NCBI GenBank assembly: GCA_020249285.1
Contig: JADCFX010000003.1
Span: forward strand, 1-64,000
DNA length: 64,000 bases
Direction of reading: 5' to 3'
Source of the DNA: Roseomonas sp.
GTDB taxonomy: Bacteria; Pseudomonadota; Alphaproteobacteria; Acetobacterales; Acetobacteraceae
This document shows positions 1 to 12,018 of this stretch, piece after piece. The translations under genes and the position numbers were made by a program. The notes beneath the pieces are model-generated. The model was not told the origin of the DNA. It saw only the letters and a list, made by a program, of their open reading frames with translations, and did not search any database. Each line of letters opens with the position of its first letter. Position 1 is the first letter of the stretch.

Positions 1-59
1 CGCAAATCCATCGAATAGGGTCTGGTCATCGCCGCTGGCCTCCAAACCAAGCCAGCAGC

Positions 60-103
60 TTGAATCAGAAAATCACGCCCACGTGAATCCCAATTCGATT
101 CAA
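60..103. repeat. Imperfect palindrome with three GANTC sites downstream of ligA
   Basis: The arms TTGAATC (60-66) and GATTCAA (97-103) are perfect inverted repeats around a 30-nt centre. GANTC occurs at 62-66, 85-89 and 97-101. GANTC is the recognition site of the cell-cycle methyltransferase CcrM in alphaproteobacteria. The rest of bases 1-180 shows no convincing gene; the plus-strand ORF starting at 125 is the antisense shadow of ligA. Confidence 0.4.
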
Positions 104-131
104 TCAAACGTCATCCCGCTCTAGGTGCGAC

Positions 132-4060
<3,929 letters not shown>

Positions 4061-4078
4061 TGGCGCGCCGCCCCGTGC

Positions 4079-4921
4079 TCAGAAAATACGGTTCAGCATC
4101 CGGCTGACAAAGCCGGGACGCTCACCACGGGCTTCGGCGCCAGCGGCGACCAGCAGCGCGTAGCTATCGGCATACCAATCGCTGCCGGGGTAGTTGTAGC
4201 CAAGCACGGCGGCGTTGCGGCGCGCTTCTTCGGTCAGGCCAAGGTTCAGGTAGATTTCGACCAGCCGATGCAAGGCTTCCGGCACGTGGTTCGTGGTCTG
4301 GAAATCCTCCACCACGCGGCGATAGCGGCCGATGGCTGCCTGGTGCAGGCCCTGGCGCTGATAGAAGCGCCCCACGGTCATTTCCTTGCCGGCCAAATGG
4401 TCTCGGCCCAGGTCAATCTTCAGCCGCGCATCGCGGGCATAGGCGCTATCGGGGAAGCGGTTGATGACTTCCTGCAGGGACGCGATGGCGATGGTGGTCT
4501 GGCGCTGGTCACGCTGCGCATCGGTGATCTGTTCATATTGGGACAGCGCGCGCAGGTAATAGGCATAGGCGATGTCGCGATGCGCCGGGTGAAGCAGAAT
4601 GAAGCGATCCAGCGCGCCGATGGCTTCCGTGTAGCGATTACGCAGATATTCCGTATAGGCCGCCATCAGCTTTGCGCTGGTAGACCAGGCGGAATAGGGA
4701 TGCTCACGTTCAATGGCATCGAAGTATTCCACCGCGCGGGCGTAGTTGCGGGCGCGCAGATTCTGCATGCCAAGGGCATAAAGAATTTGCGGTTCCTCAT
4801 CGGCTGCATTGGCGGTGACGCGCCGCGTGAGCGAGGGGTCCGCACCGGTGCTTTGCTGCGGCGTTGAACTGCCACAAGCCGCCAGGGCTAGGAGTAGGGC
4901 TATCGGTAGGAAGCGGCGCAT
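4079..4921 (-). CDS. bamD: Outer membrane assembly lipoprotein BamD
   Basis: BamD is an essential lipoprotein of the BAM complex, which inserts beta-barrel proteins into the outer membrane. The track ORF starts at 5068, but its first 49 residues overlap lpxC and look non-coding. I start at the internal Met giving MRRFLPIALLLALAACGSS, a classic signal peptide with lipobox LAAC (Cys 16). The mature part is helical TPR-type: repeated YALGMQNLRARNYARAVEYFD-like units and AYYLRALSQYEQ, as in BamD/ComL. About 280 residues is normal. An 82-bp gap separates it from lpxC upstream. Confidence 0.95.
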   Translation of the reverse strand: MRRFLPIALLLALAACGSSTPQQSTGADPSLTRRVTANAADEEPQILYALGMQNLRARNYARAVEYFDAIEREHPYSAWSTSAKLMAAYTEYLRNRYTEAIGALDRFILLHPAHRDIAYAYYLRALSQYEQITDAQRDQRQTTIAIASLQEVINRFPDSAYARDARLKIDLGRDHLAGKEMTVGRFYQRQGLHQAAIGRYRRVVEDFQTTNHVPEALHRLVEIYLNLGLTEEARRNAAVLGYNYPGSDWYADSYALLVAAGAEARGERPGFVSRMLNRIF

Positions 4922-5003
4922 GATTCCCGGATCAACAGAAGGATGGGGTTGATATAGGGCAGATTGGCCGCGGGTGAAATCGCCTTGGTGCAGAGTCTCT
5001 ATA

Positions 5004-5954
5004 TCAGGCGAAGGCCGGGGCTTTTTGCTTGACCCGCGCAGAGGCGGCCTGAGCGGGCGAAACGGCACCCCCAGCCCATCGCCAAGCGTCTTTATCGGCG
5101 AAAAGGGCGCGGAGAAGCTGATTGTTCAGCGCATGGCCCGAACGATTGCCCCTGAAGCGGGCACGAAGCGGTGCGCCGGCCAGGGCCAGGTCCCCCACCA
5201 CATCCAGCAGCTTGTGGCGGACAAATTCATCGGCATGGCGTAGCCCGCCGGGGTTCAGAATGGCCGGGCCATCCACCACCACGGCATTGTCCAGGGTACC
5301 GCCCAGGGCTAGGCCTGCTTGACGCAGCCGCTCCACCTCCTCAGCCAGGGTGAAGGTGCGTGAATCGGCCAATGCCCCCCGGAAGGTTTCGGGCGTGATG
5401 CGGAGTGCTAGGGATTGCTGGCCAATGGCGGTATTAGGGAAATCAATGTCCAAAGCCGCATCGAAGGCGGTTTCGGTATTGGGGTGCAATTCGGCAAAGG
5501 CACCGCGGCCATCTTCCACGCGGACCGGCCGCAGCACTTCAATGATCTGGCGTGGTGCTGCGCTGGTGGCGATGCCGGCGCAGTCAATCAGGAACAGGAA
5601 GGGCGCTGCGGAACCATCCAGAATGGGGATTTCCGGCCCATCCACTTCAATGATGGCGTCATCAATGCCAGCGCCAGCCAAAGCGGCCATGACATGTTCA
5701 ATGGTGCCGATGCGCACTTCCGGCGCCTTCGGATGGGCGATGGCAGTGCAAAGCCGCGTATCGGTCACGAATTCGAAGCGGGCAGGGATATCAACGCCAA
5801 GATCAACGCGGCGGAACTGGATGCCGGCGCCAGCCGCAGCCGGGTGCAGCGTAAGGGACATCCTGCGGCCAGTGTGCAGCCCATCGCCCACGCACCCGAT
5901 AGGTGTTTTGAGCGTCTTGCGCCTGCCATGTTCCGCGGGAATAAAACCGTCCAT
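5004..5954 (-). CDS. lpxC: UDP-3-O-acyl-N-acetylglucosamine deacetylase LpxC
   Basis: LpxC is the zinc deacetylase of the committed step of lipid A synthesis. Motifs seen are GDGLHTGRRMSL near the N-terminus, TIEHVMAAL (zinc-ligand His), DEFVRHKLLDVVGDL (second His and Asp ligands) and GHALNNQLLRAL (catalytic His). The track ORF opens with a GTG at 5984. I prefer the ATG at 5954, giving MDGFIPAEHG, because AAGGA sits about six bases ahead; an ATG at 5966 is also possible. It is first in a series with bamD, recN and ligA. In many alphaproteobacteria ftsZ lies directly upstream; here an unrelated tyrosine phosphatase does. Confidence 0.96.
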   Translation of the reverse strand: MDGFIPAEHGRRKTLKTPIGCVGDGLHTGRRMSLTLHPAAAGAGIQFRRVDLGVDIPARFEFVTDTRLCTAIAHPKAPEVRIGTIEHVMAALAGAGIDDAIIEVDGPEIPILDGSAAPFLFLIDCAGIATSAAPRQIIEVLRPVRVEDGRGAFAELHPNTETAFDAALDIDFPNTAIGQQSLALRITPETFRGALADSRTFTLAEEVERLRQAGLALGGTLDNAVVVDGPAILNPGGLRHADEFVRHKLLDVVGDLALAGAPLRARFRGNRSGHALNNQLLRALFADKDAWRWAGGAVSPAQAASARVKQKAPAFA

Positions 5955-6141
5955 CGCATCCTTCATTTCTGGGCCGAAAGCCACGCAGGAAGCGCATCCG
6001 TCATCAGCCCAGTTTTACTTTCTCATGACGATCTGACAAAAGCGATACAAGCCTTGTTTCTGCGTATTTCACCGCAAGCATCTGATTTTATTGAAGTGGT
6101 GCGAAGCAAAAAGGGGCAAAATCAAGGCGGGCCTGCCCAGA

Positions 6142-6786
6142 TCATTCCCGGCGCAATACCTGATCCACCAGCCGATCCGCCCAGGGATTGCTCGAAAAAC
6201 TCTCCCGCAAAGCGGCTTCCGAATAGGTATCGCGCACCCAATCCAGGAAGGGGATGCCCGGATTGTCGTGCTGAAAGGCGGCGAAGGTTTTGAAAAAGGC
6301 GTCCAGAATGCCTGTGCGCGCTGCAGCGACATGGCCGTGGCGCAGCGAAAGCTGGGCAAGTGCATCCTGCGCCGGGTGGCCTTGCAGCAAAAGCCAGATC
6401 CCGGCCGCAAGCCCGGTCCGATCCGCGCCCGATTTGCAATGGATCAGCGCTGGTTCGTCGATTTCCTGGAAAATGCCGGCCAGGCGCAGAATACGGTCCT
6501 TATGCGGTGCGCCGCGGCTTTCAAATGGCGCATCTATATGAATCAGGCCAAGCCGCGCGGCCTCTGCCCGGCTAAGTGCATCGGCCCCGCAATCGGCACG
6601 GTTACCACGCAGATTGATGATGGTGCGAATGCCATGACGCCGCGCCGCCCGGCGCAATTGCCAGGGCAGCGGGTGGTTGGACCGGTAAAGCCGCCCAGGC
6701 GCCACAACGCCCCAATTGCGCCAACCAAGGCGCAAAATGGCGTGGTCTATGAAAAGCGCATTGCCCCAGGTGGCGGTAGGCGTCAC
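6142..6786 (-). CDS. Dual-specificity / tyrosine protein phosphatase-like protein
   Basis: The 214-residue protein carries the Cys-x5-Arg phosphatase loop HCKSGADRTG (Cys 117, Arg 123), with an upstream IRTIINLRG segment typical of small Siw14/DSP-like phosphatases and a candidate general-acid Asp in HIDAPFESRG. It should hydrolyse phosphotyrosine or a related phosphoester, possibly an inositol phosphate; the substrate is unknown. No signal peptide is visible, so it is probably cytoplasmic. It follows the Bug-family receptor gene with a 6-bp gap on the same strand and may be cotranscribed, though no functional link is obvious. Confidence 0.85.
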   Translation of the reverse strand: MTPTATWGNALFIDHAILRLGWRNWGVVAPGRLYRSNHPLPWQLRRAARRHGIRTIINLRGNRADCGADALSRAEAARLGLIHIDAPFESRGAPHKDRILRLAGIFQEIDEPALIHCKSGADRTGLAAGIWLLLQGHPAQDALAQLSLRHGHVAAARTGILDAFFKTFAAFQHDNPGIPFLDWVRDTYSEAALRESFSSNPWADRLVDQVLRRE

Positions 6787-6792
6787 GCGCCG

Positions 6793-7764
6793 CTATTCCA
6801 GTCTGGCGCCGGAAACCCGCACCGCTTCCTGCCACATGGGGCGTTCACGCTGCGCGCGGGCGATCATGTCTTCCGGGGTGGACCACACAGCCTCGGCGCC
6901 CACACGCAGGAAGCGCTCCTTCACGGCGGGATCGGCGACAATGCGCCGCAGCGCGCCATTCACACGTTCAATGGCGATGCGCGGCGTGCCGGCCGGGAAA
7001 ACAAAGCCCTGCCAGGAGGAAACGACGAAATCCGCGAGCCCGGCCTCGGCCATTGTCGGTACATCCGGCATGGTCGGCCAGCGCGCCGCAGAGGTCACGG
7101 CCAGCGCCCGCATCCGCCCTTCCTGAATGACCGGCACATAGGAAGCAAGGTTATCCAGCGCGGAATCAAGATCACCTGACAGCATGGCGGGGATGATCTG
7201 CGCCGCGCCGCGGAAGGGCACATGGGTGCCTTCCACCTGCACGCGCCCGGCGAAAAGCGCGCCGGTCAAATGCCCTGTGGTGCCGACACCGGGGGAGCCA
7301 TAGGTAAAGCCGCCGCGCTTGGCGCGCACCCAGGCGGTGAAATCCGCAAGGCTCCGCGAAGGGTTATGTTGAGAAGAAACCACCACGACATTCGGCAAAT
7401 CCCAGGCAATGCCGACCGGCACCAAATCCCGCGCCGGGTCATAGGGCAGGCGGGCATAAAGAAAGTTGTTGATCACCAAATGCCCGACGGAAGCGATGCC
7501 CATGGTATAGCCATCCGGCGCGGCCTTGGCGGTAGCGTCAATGCCGATATTCCCGCCCGCGCCGGGGCGGTTTTCGATAATGAAATTCTGCCCCAGGATC
7601 GGCTGCATCAATTCGGCATACATGCGCACCAGCACATCGGTGGACCCGCCCGGCGGCCAGGGCACAATGATGCGCACCGGGCGCACCGGCCATTCCCCCT
7701 GGGCGCGGGCGATGGATGGGGTGGCCAGCAAGGCGGCGGCCAGCAAGGGGCGACGAGCCATCAT
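6793..7764 (-). CDS. Tripartite tricarboxylate transporter (Bug family) substrate-binding protein
   Basis: Bug proteins are periplasmic solute receptors, many of them feeding TctAB-type transporters. The track ORF begins at 8400, but most of that extension is antisense to the MarR gene. I start at the double Met at 7764, preceded by GGAG, giving MMARRPLLAAALLATPSIARAQ, a clear signal peptide. The mature protein opens with WPVRPVRIIVPWPPGGSTDV and contains ENRPGAGGNIGIDATAKAAPDGYTMG, both hallmarks of the family. It has 323 residues, normal for Bug. No tctA/tctB is nearby, so it is an orphan receptor. It is divergent from the MarR gene, with a short inverted repeat between them. Confidence 0.95.
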   Translation of the reverse strand: MMARRPLLAAALLATPSIARAQGEWPVRPVRIIVPWPPGGSTDVLVRMYAELMQPILGQNFIIENRPGAGGNIGIDATAKAAPDGYTMGIASVGHLVINNFLYARLPYDPARDLVPVGIAWDLPNVVVVSSQHNPSRSLADFTAWVRAKRGGFTYGSPGVGTTGHLTGALFAGRVQVEGTHVPFRGAAQIIPAMLSGDLDSALDNLASYVPVIQEGRMRALAVTSAARWPTMPDVPTMAEAGLADFVVSSWQGFVFPAGTPRIAIERVNGALRRIVADPAVKERFLRVGAEAVWSTPEDMIARAQRERPMWQEAVRVSGARLE

Positions 7765-7821
7765 GGGGGTTTCTCCGGCAGGTGCGTGGCGCGCATATAG
7801 AAAGTCCCGGGCCGGCTTGCC

Positions 7822-7837
7822 AAGCGCGGCTGCGCTT
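7822..7837. promoter_or_regulatory. Inverted repeat between divergent Bug and MarR genes (candidate operator)
   Basis: AAGCGC-GGCT-GCGCTT is a perfect 6-bp inverted repeat in the roughly 130-bp divergent intergenic region. MarR regulators often bind palindromes next to their own gene. Nothing else supports this site. Confidence 0.25.
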
Positions 7838-7896
7838 TGCCATTGGACAGGGGCGATGGGTGCGTCAATAATGCTGACCAAATGGGGATCGGGGCG

Positions 7897-8451
7897 ATGC
7901 CGACAAAGGGCAGCATGATGGCGGCGGAAATGGTGGAGGCGCGCGCCCTGCCGGCCGGGCGCAATCTGCTGTTCCTGCGGGAAGAAGAACTCCGCCTTGC
8001 GCAGGATTTGCTGTTTTTCGGCTATCGCGATTTCACTGCCGGCGCGGATGAAATCCTGGCCACGCTGGACATGGGCCGCGCGCATCATCGCGTGCTGCAT
8101 TTTGTGGGGCGGCGGCCTGGGATCACGGTTGGCGAATTGCTCGGCATTCTCAGCATCACGAAGCAAAGCCTGGGGCGCGTGCTGCAACCGCTGATGAGCG
8201 ATGGCTATGTGGTGCAGGCGCCAGGTGAGAGCGACCGGCGGCAAAGGCGCCTGACGCTGACGGAAGAAGGTGTCGCGCTGGAACGGCGCCTGTTTGAACG
8301 CCAACGCGAAACAGTGATGCGCGCCTATCGTGAAGCCGGCCCTGCCGCGGTAGAGGGCTTTCGCCGCGTCATGCGCGGGCTGATGGGCGAAGATGCGCAA
8401 GCCAGCCTCAACCGCCTGGAAGGGCCAGAGGCTGAGAGCAGCAGGCGATGA
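7897..8451 (+). CDS. MarR family transcriptional regulator
   Basis: This is a winged-helix regulator. The central segment AHHRVLHFVGRRPGITVGELLGILSITKQSLGRVLQPLMSDGYV is a textbook MarR recognition region, followed by the wing GESDRRQRRLTLTEEG. Helices flanking it would form the dimer interface. The start is uncertain: ATGs at 7897, 7915 and 7918 are all in frame, and AAAGGG lies just ahead of the last two. The track start at 7837 is less likely. Its stop overlaps the response-regulator start (ATGA at 8448), so MarR, response regulator and kinase form one translationally coupled operon. Confidence 0.93.
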   Translation: MPTKGSMMAAEMVEARALPAGRNLLFLREEELRLAQDLLFFGYRDFTAGADEILATLDMGRAHHRVLHFVGRRPGITVGELLGILSITKQSLGRVLQPLMSDGYVVQAPGESDRRQRRLTLTEEGVALERRLFERQRETVMRAYREAGPAAVEGFRRVMRGLMGEDAQASLNRLEGPEAESSRR

Positions 8452-9155
8452 ACGGCCAGGAAGACCCCGCGCATATTCTGGTGGTGGATGATGATGCGCG
8501 GCTGCGTGCGTTGTTGCAGCGCTTTCTGACCGAACAGGGTTTTCGCGTCAGCATCGCCGAAAATGCCGCCACGGCGCGGGCGGCCTTGGCGGATATGGCG
8601 TTCGATCTTCTGGTGCTGGATGTGATGATGCCCGGCGAGACAGGGCTGCAACTGACCGCCGCGCTTCGTGCTGAGGGGCAGGAAGTGCCCATCCTGATGC
8701 TGACCGCCAATGGCGCGCCGGATGATCGCATCGCGGGGCTGGAACAGGGCGTGGATGATTATTTGGCGAAGCCCTTTGATCCGCGCGAATTGGCCTTGCG
8801 CATTCGCACCATTCTGCGCCGCGCCGCGCCGGCCCCTGCGGCGCCGCAAAGCCTGGCGCCCATGCAGATTGGTAATCGCTGGTTTGACATTGAACGCGCC
8901 GAATTGCGCGGGCCGGATGGCATTATTCGCCTGACGGGCGGTGAGGCCGCCTTGATGCAAGCGCTTGCGCGCCGCGCTGGCGAAATCCTGAGCCGCGAGG
9001 ATATTGGCGAAGCCCTTGGCACACCGGATGCCGGCGAGCGCGCGATTGATGTGCAGGTCACCAGGCTACGTCGCAAGGTGGAACCTGACCCACGAGAGCC
9101 GCGTTTCATCCAGACCATTCGCCATCGCGGTTATGTCTTGAGGCCTGGGCCGTGA
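8448..9155 (+). CDS. OmpR/PhoB-family response regulator
   Basis: This 235-residue regulator has an N-terminal receiver domain (ILVVDDDARLRALL, phospho-acceptor Asp in LLVLDVMMPGETG, conserved Thr in MLTANG and Lys in YLAKPFDP). A C-terminal winged-helix domain begins near residue 135 and contains LTGGEAALMQALARRAGEILSRE and the recognition helix region AIDVQVTRLRRKVE. It belongs to the OmpR/PhoB class and should bind DNA as a dimer when phosphorylated. The kinase gene follows with a GTGA overlap and is the obvious partner. Confidence 0.96.
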   Translation: MNGQEDPAHILVVDDDARLRALLQRFLTEQGFRVSIAENAATARAALADMAFDLLVLDVMMPGETGLQLTAALRAEGQEVPILMLTANGAPDDRIAGLEQGVDDYLAKPFDPRELALRIRTILRRAAPAPAAPQSLAPMQIGNRWFDIERAELRGPDGIIRLTGGEAALMQALARRAGEILSREDIGEALGTPDAGERAIDVQVTRLRRKVEPDPREPRFIQTIRHRGYVLRPGP

Positions 9156-10489
9156 CTCCTCTTAACCGGGGCTTGCGCCGGCTGGTGCCGCGCGGGCTTT
9201 TGGGCCGTTCGCTGCTGATTATTCTGGTGCCGTTGATCCTGTTGCAAGCGATTGCCTTGCAGGTTTTCTATGGCAGCCATTTGGATGTGATTTCCCGCCG
9301 CCTGGCGGCGGGCGTGGCAGGTGACATTGCCATGGTGGTGGGCCTGCTGGAGCGCGAAGCCGAGGAGCAGAACCGCGCCTGGATTTTCCGCGAAGCTGCC
9401 TGGCGGCTTGATCTGTCTCTTGCCTATGAAGCTGGCGCGCAGCTTGCCACAACCGTTGGGCGACCCGCTGCCATGCCCCTGCTGCCGCTTGAGGAAGATT
9501 TGGCGGCGGCCATGCAGGAACGTGTGCGCCTGCCCTTTGATGCCGATTGGCAAAGCGATCCGCGCAGCGTGATCATTCGCGTGCAGATGCCCGATGGCGT
9601 CTTGCATGTGGAGGTTGCGCGCAAGCGCCTGTTCAGCGGGACGATTTATCTTTTTGTCATTTGGGTCGTGGGCTCTTCGCTGCTGCTGTTCCTGGTGGCA
9701 GCGATTTTCATGCGCAACCAAGTCCGCGCGCTGCGCAAGATCTCGGCCGCGGCTGAGGCTTTCGGCATGGGCCGCACGGTGGGGCCCATGAAGCCTGAGG
9801 GTGCCGCTGAGGTGCGCCAAGCCGCGACTGCCTTCAACCGCATGGAAGAACGCATCCGCCGTTTCGTGGATAGTCGGACGGAAATGCTGGCCGGCATCAG
9901 CCATGATTTGCGCACGCCGCTGACGCGGCTTCGACTTGGGCTTGCCATGCTGCCAGAAACGGCGCGCGAAGATGCCGCGGCCATGACCGAAGATGTGGAG
10001 GAAATGGATCGCCTGATCGGCGTTTATCTTGCCTTTGCGCGCGGTGAGGGTGTGGAACAACCCGAAGAAACCGACCTTGCCGCCTTGCTTCGGGGCGTTG
10101 TCGCGCAACAGGCGCGCGGTGGCGCGGCAATACCTTTTGAAGGCCCAGAAACGCTTCTGATGGAACTCCGCGCCGGCGCGATGCGGCGCTCCTTCGGCAA
10201 TCTGCTTCATAATGCCCGCAAGCACGCCGCGCGGGTGACGGTGACGCTAACGGAGCAGCCACGCGGCCAGAACGGCATTTGGGCTGATATCTCGATTGAT
10301 GATGATGGGCCGGGGATTCCAGAAGCGGCGCGGGAAGACGCCTTCAAGCCCTTCACCAGCCTATCGGGCGGCGGCACCGGGCTTGGCCTTGCCATTGCCC
10401 GCGACATTGCGCGGGCGCATGGCGGTGATGTCTTTTTGGAAGACAGCCCCCTAGGCGGGCTGCGCGCGCGGATTAGGGTGCCGGGCTAG
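9152..10489 (+). CDS. EnvZ-like membrane sensor histidine kinase
   Basis: The 445-residue protein has two membrane helices (about residues 20-42 and 165-188, IYLFVIWVVGSSLLLFLVAAIF) flanking a periplasmic domain of about 120 residues. A HAMP linker follows, then the phospho-acceptor box GISHDLRTPLTRLRLG, an N-box NLLHNARKHA, and G-boxes DDDGPGIP and GGGTGLGLAIARDIA. This order is that of EnvZ-type kinases. The start is GTG at 9152, overlapping the response-regulator stop. The signal sensed cannot be read from sequence. Confidence 0.95.
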   Translation: MTPLNRGLRRLVPRGLLGRSLLIILVPLILLQAIALQVFYGSHLDVISRRLAAGVAGDIAMVVGLLEREAEEQNRAWIFREAAWRLDLSLAYEAGAQLATTVGRPAAMPLLPLEEDLAAAMQERVRLPFDADWQSDPRSVIIRVQMPDGVLHVEVARKRLFSGTIYLFVIWVVGSSLLLFLVAAIFMRNQVRALRKISAAAEAFGMGRTVGPMKPEGAAEVRQAATAFNRMEERIRRFVDSRTEMLAGISHDLRTPLTRLRLGLAMLPETAREDAAAMTEDVEEMDRLIGVYLAFARGEGVEQPEETDLAALLRGVVAQQARGGAAIPFEGPETLLMELRAGAMRRSFGNLLHNARKHAARVTVTLTEQPRGQNGIWADISIDDDGPGIPEAAREDAFKPFTSLSGGGTGLGLAIARDIARAHGGDVFLEDSPLGGLRARIRVPG

Positions 10490-10550
10490 GGCTGGACCAA
10501 GCTGGCTTCTTTGGCGATGCTGTTCGGAAGCATTCGAAAGGGAAGGCGCC

Positions 10551-11321
10551 ATGCAATTCAACAGCGGCGATTGGCGGATTGATGTTCTGATCCAGGGTTA
10601 CCCTGGCAAATCCACGCAGCATGGTGGCTTGGGCTGGAGCACGGTGGCGCTGCTGCGCGGCCATGGTCGCATCGTGGTGCTGGATGGTGGCGGCTATGGC
10701 ATGCGCAAGCCACTGGTCGAAGCACTCGCCAAACACGGGGTGAAGCTTTCCGATGTGACCGATCTGCTGGTCAGCCATTTGCATCATGATCATGTGGTGA
10801 ATTGGCCCATGTTTCGCGATGCGCGGCTTCATGTCGGGCGCAAGGAATTGGCTTGGGCGCTTGGTGTCGGTTGGGGGGAGACCGCCGTGCCGGAACACGC
10901 AGTGGAAGCGCTCAGCCGCTGGCCGACGATGCAGTTGATGGATGATGGGCAGGAAGTGCTGCCGGGCATAACCGCGCATCTTTCGCCTGGCCACACGCCT
11001 GGGCATTTGCTTTTCCTGATTACGGGTGCGCCCCAGGCGGTGGTGCTGTTGCAGGATGCGGTGAAGAACCGCGTGGAACTCACCACGCGCACAACGGATA
11101 TGACCTATGACGCGGCGGTGAGCCGCGCCACGATTGAAATGGTGTGGGAGATTTGCCGCACCCATCCCGGATGTGTGCTGATCCCGGGACATGATGTGCC
11201 AGTGATGGTGGAAAATGGCGTGCCGCGCGCGCTTTCCAGCCATAGCGCTGGCATACGTTCCTGGTTCGGCAAGGATTTGCAGGACACGACGATGTTTTCG
11301 CTGGCACAGCCTTCACCCTGA
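10551..11321 (+). CDS. Metallo-beta-lactamase-fold hydrolase
   Basis: The 256-residue protein has the MBL zinc motif HLHHDH (in LLVSHLHHDHVVNW), a second metal His in LSPGHTPGHLLFLI, an Asp region LLQDAV and a final His in LIPGHD. The pattern resembles N-acyl-homoserine-lactonase-like and related small MBL hydrolases, but the substrate is not determined. No signal peptide is seen. A GAAGG-like ribosome-binding site precedes the ATG. It is followed within 26 bp by a carboxymuconolactone decarboxylase-like gene and then an amidase pair, suggesting one catabolic operon. Confidence 0.88.
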   Translation: MQFNSGDWRIDVLIQGYPGKSTQHGGLGWSTVALLRGHGRIVVLDGGGYGMRKPLVEALAKHGVKLSDVTDLLVSHLHHDHVVNWPMFRDARLHVGRKELAWALGVGWGETAVPEHAVEALSRWPTMQLMDDGQEVLPGITAHLSPGHTPGHLLFLITGAPQAVVLLQDAVKNRVELTTRTTDMTYDAAVSRATIEMVWEICRTHPGCVLIPGHDVPVMVENGVPRALSSHSAGIRSWFGKDLQDTTMFSLAQPSP

Positions 11322-11346
11322 ACACAGCACTACCTGAAAGGACAAG

Positions 11347-11745
11347 ATGATGGACCAACAGGAAGCCCATGACGCGTTGCGGGCTGAAGGCCGCGCGGTG
11401 ATGCATGAAGTGCTCGGTCGCGCGTATATGGAAAAGCGCGACGCCGGCACCAATCCCTTCAACGCCGCGGTGCGCCGCCTGTCTGAAGAATTCGCCTATG
11501 CCACGCTATGGCAAAGGCCGGGGCTTGATCGGCGCGAACGCAGCCTGATTACACTCGCCATGATCTGCGCGCTCAATCGCCCGCATGAGCTTCGCATCCA
11601 TCTGGTGGCGGCGCTGAATAATGGCTGCACGGCTGAGGAGATTTCGGAGATTTTCACCCATTCGGTGGCTTATTGCGGCTTTCCCGCCGCGATTGATGCG
11701 CTGCGCGTGGCAGAGGATGTGCTGAAGGAACAGGGGAAGCTGTAG
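11347..11745 (+). CDS. Carboxymuconolactone decarboxylase family protein
   Basis: The 132-residue protein matches the CMD/AhpD-like fold of PcaC: FAYATLWQRPGLDRRERSLITLAMICALNRPHELRIHLVAALNNGCT, then EEISEIFTHSVAYCGFPAAIDALRVA. PcaC decarboxylates 4-carboxymuconolactone in protocatechuate breakdown, but no other pca gene is visible here. It lacks the CxxC of AhpD, so peroxidase-type activity is unlikely. The true substrate is probably linked to the adjacent MBL hydrolase and amidase. Confidence 0.9.
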   Translation: MMDQQEAHDALRAEGRAVMHEVLGRAYMEKRDAGTNPFNAAVRRLSEEFAYATLWQRPGLDRRERSLITLAMICALNRPHELRIHLVAALNNGCTAEEISEIFTHSVAYCGFPAAIDALRVAEDVLKEQGKL

Positions 11746-11808
11746 CAAAAGAGAGCTGGCGGCAGGGTTCCAGAATCGCGGCTTTTGCGGCAGGGTAGGC
11801 GCCGCAGC

Positions 11809-12018
11809 ATGGGGGCGACCATTTCAATGACCGAAGAAGAAATCCTGGCCCGCGCGGCGGGCATTACCACCGGGCTCAAGACCCATCCCAAGGAAGTGGC
11901 GGAAGCCATCGCCGCATCGCGGCGCATGGGGGGTGCCTTCACCCGCCCGACGGATGAAACCGCCGAACCCATGCCAGCCTATGCCGCGCCAATCCCTGCC
12001 AAGGGGTCACGCGCATGA
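11809..12018 (+). CDS. Small AtzG-like (DUF4089-type) protein before an amidase
   Basis: The track ORF starts at 11785; I favour the Met at 11809 (MGATISMTEEEIL), with 11827 also possible. After a helical stretch (EILARAAGITTGLKTHPKEVAEAIAAS) the chain ends in FTRPTDETAEPMPAYAAP. That acidic, proline-rich tail resembles the pattern of AtzG/DUF4089 proteins, small GatC-like partners of AtzE amidases. Its stop overlaps the amidase start by ATGA, fitting a co-folded complex. The family link is inference from length, pattern and context. Confidence 0.6.
   Translation: MGATISMTEEEILARAAGITTGLKTHPKEVAEAIAASRRMGGAFTRPTDETAEPMPAYAAPIPAKGSRA

Noticed and set aside
7765-8400. N-terminal extension of the Bug receptor ORF
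   Set aside because: It is antisense to the MarR gene, and a clear signal peptide with a ribosome-binding site begins at 7764.
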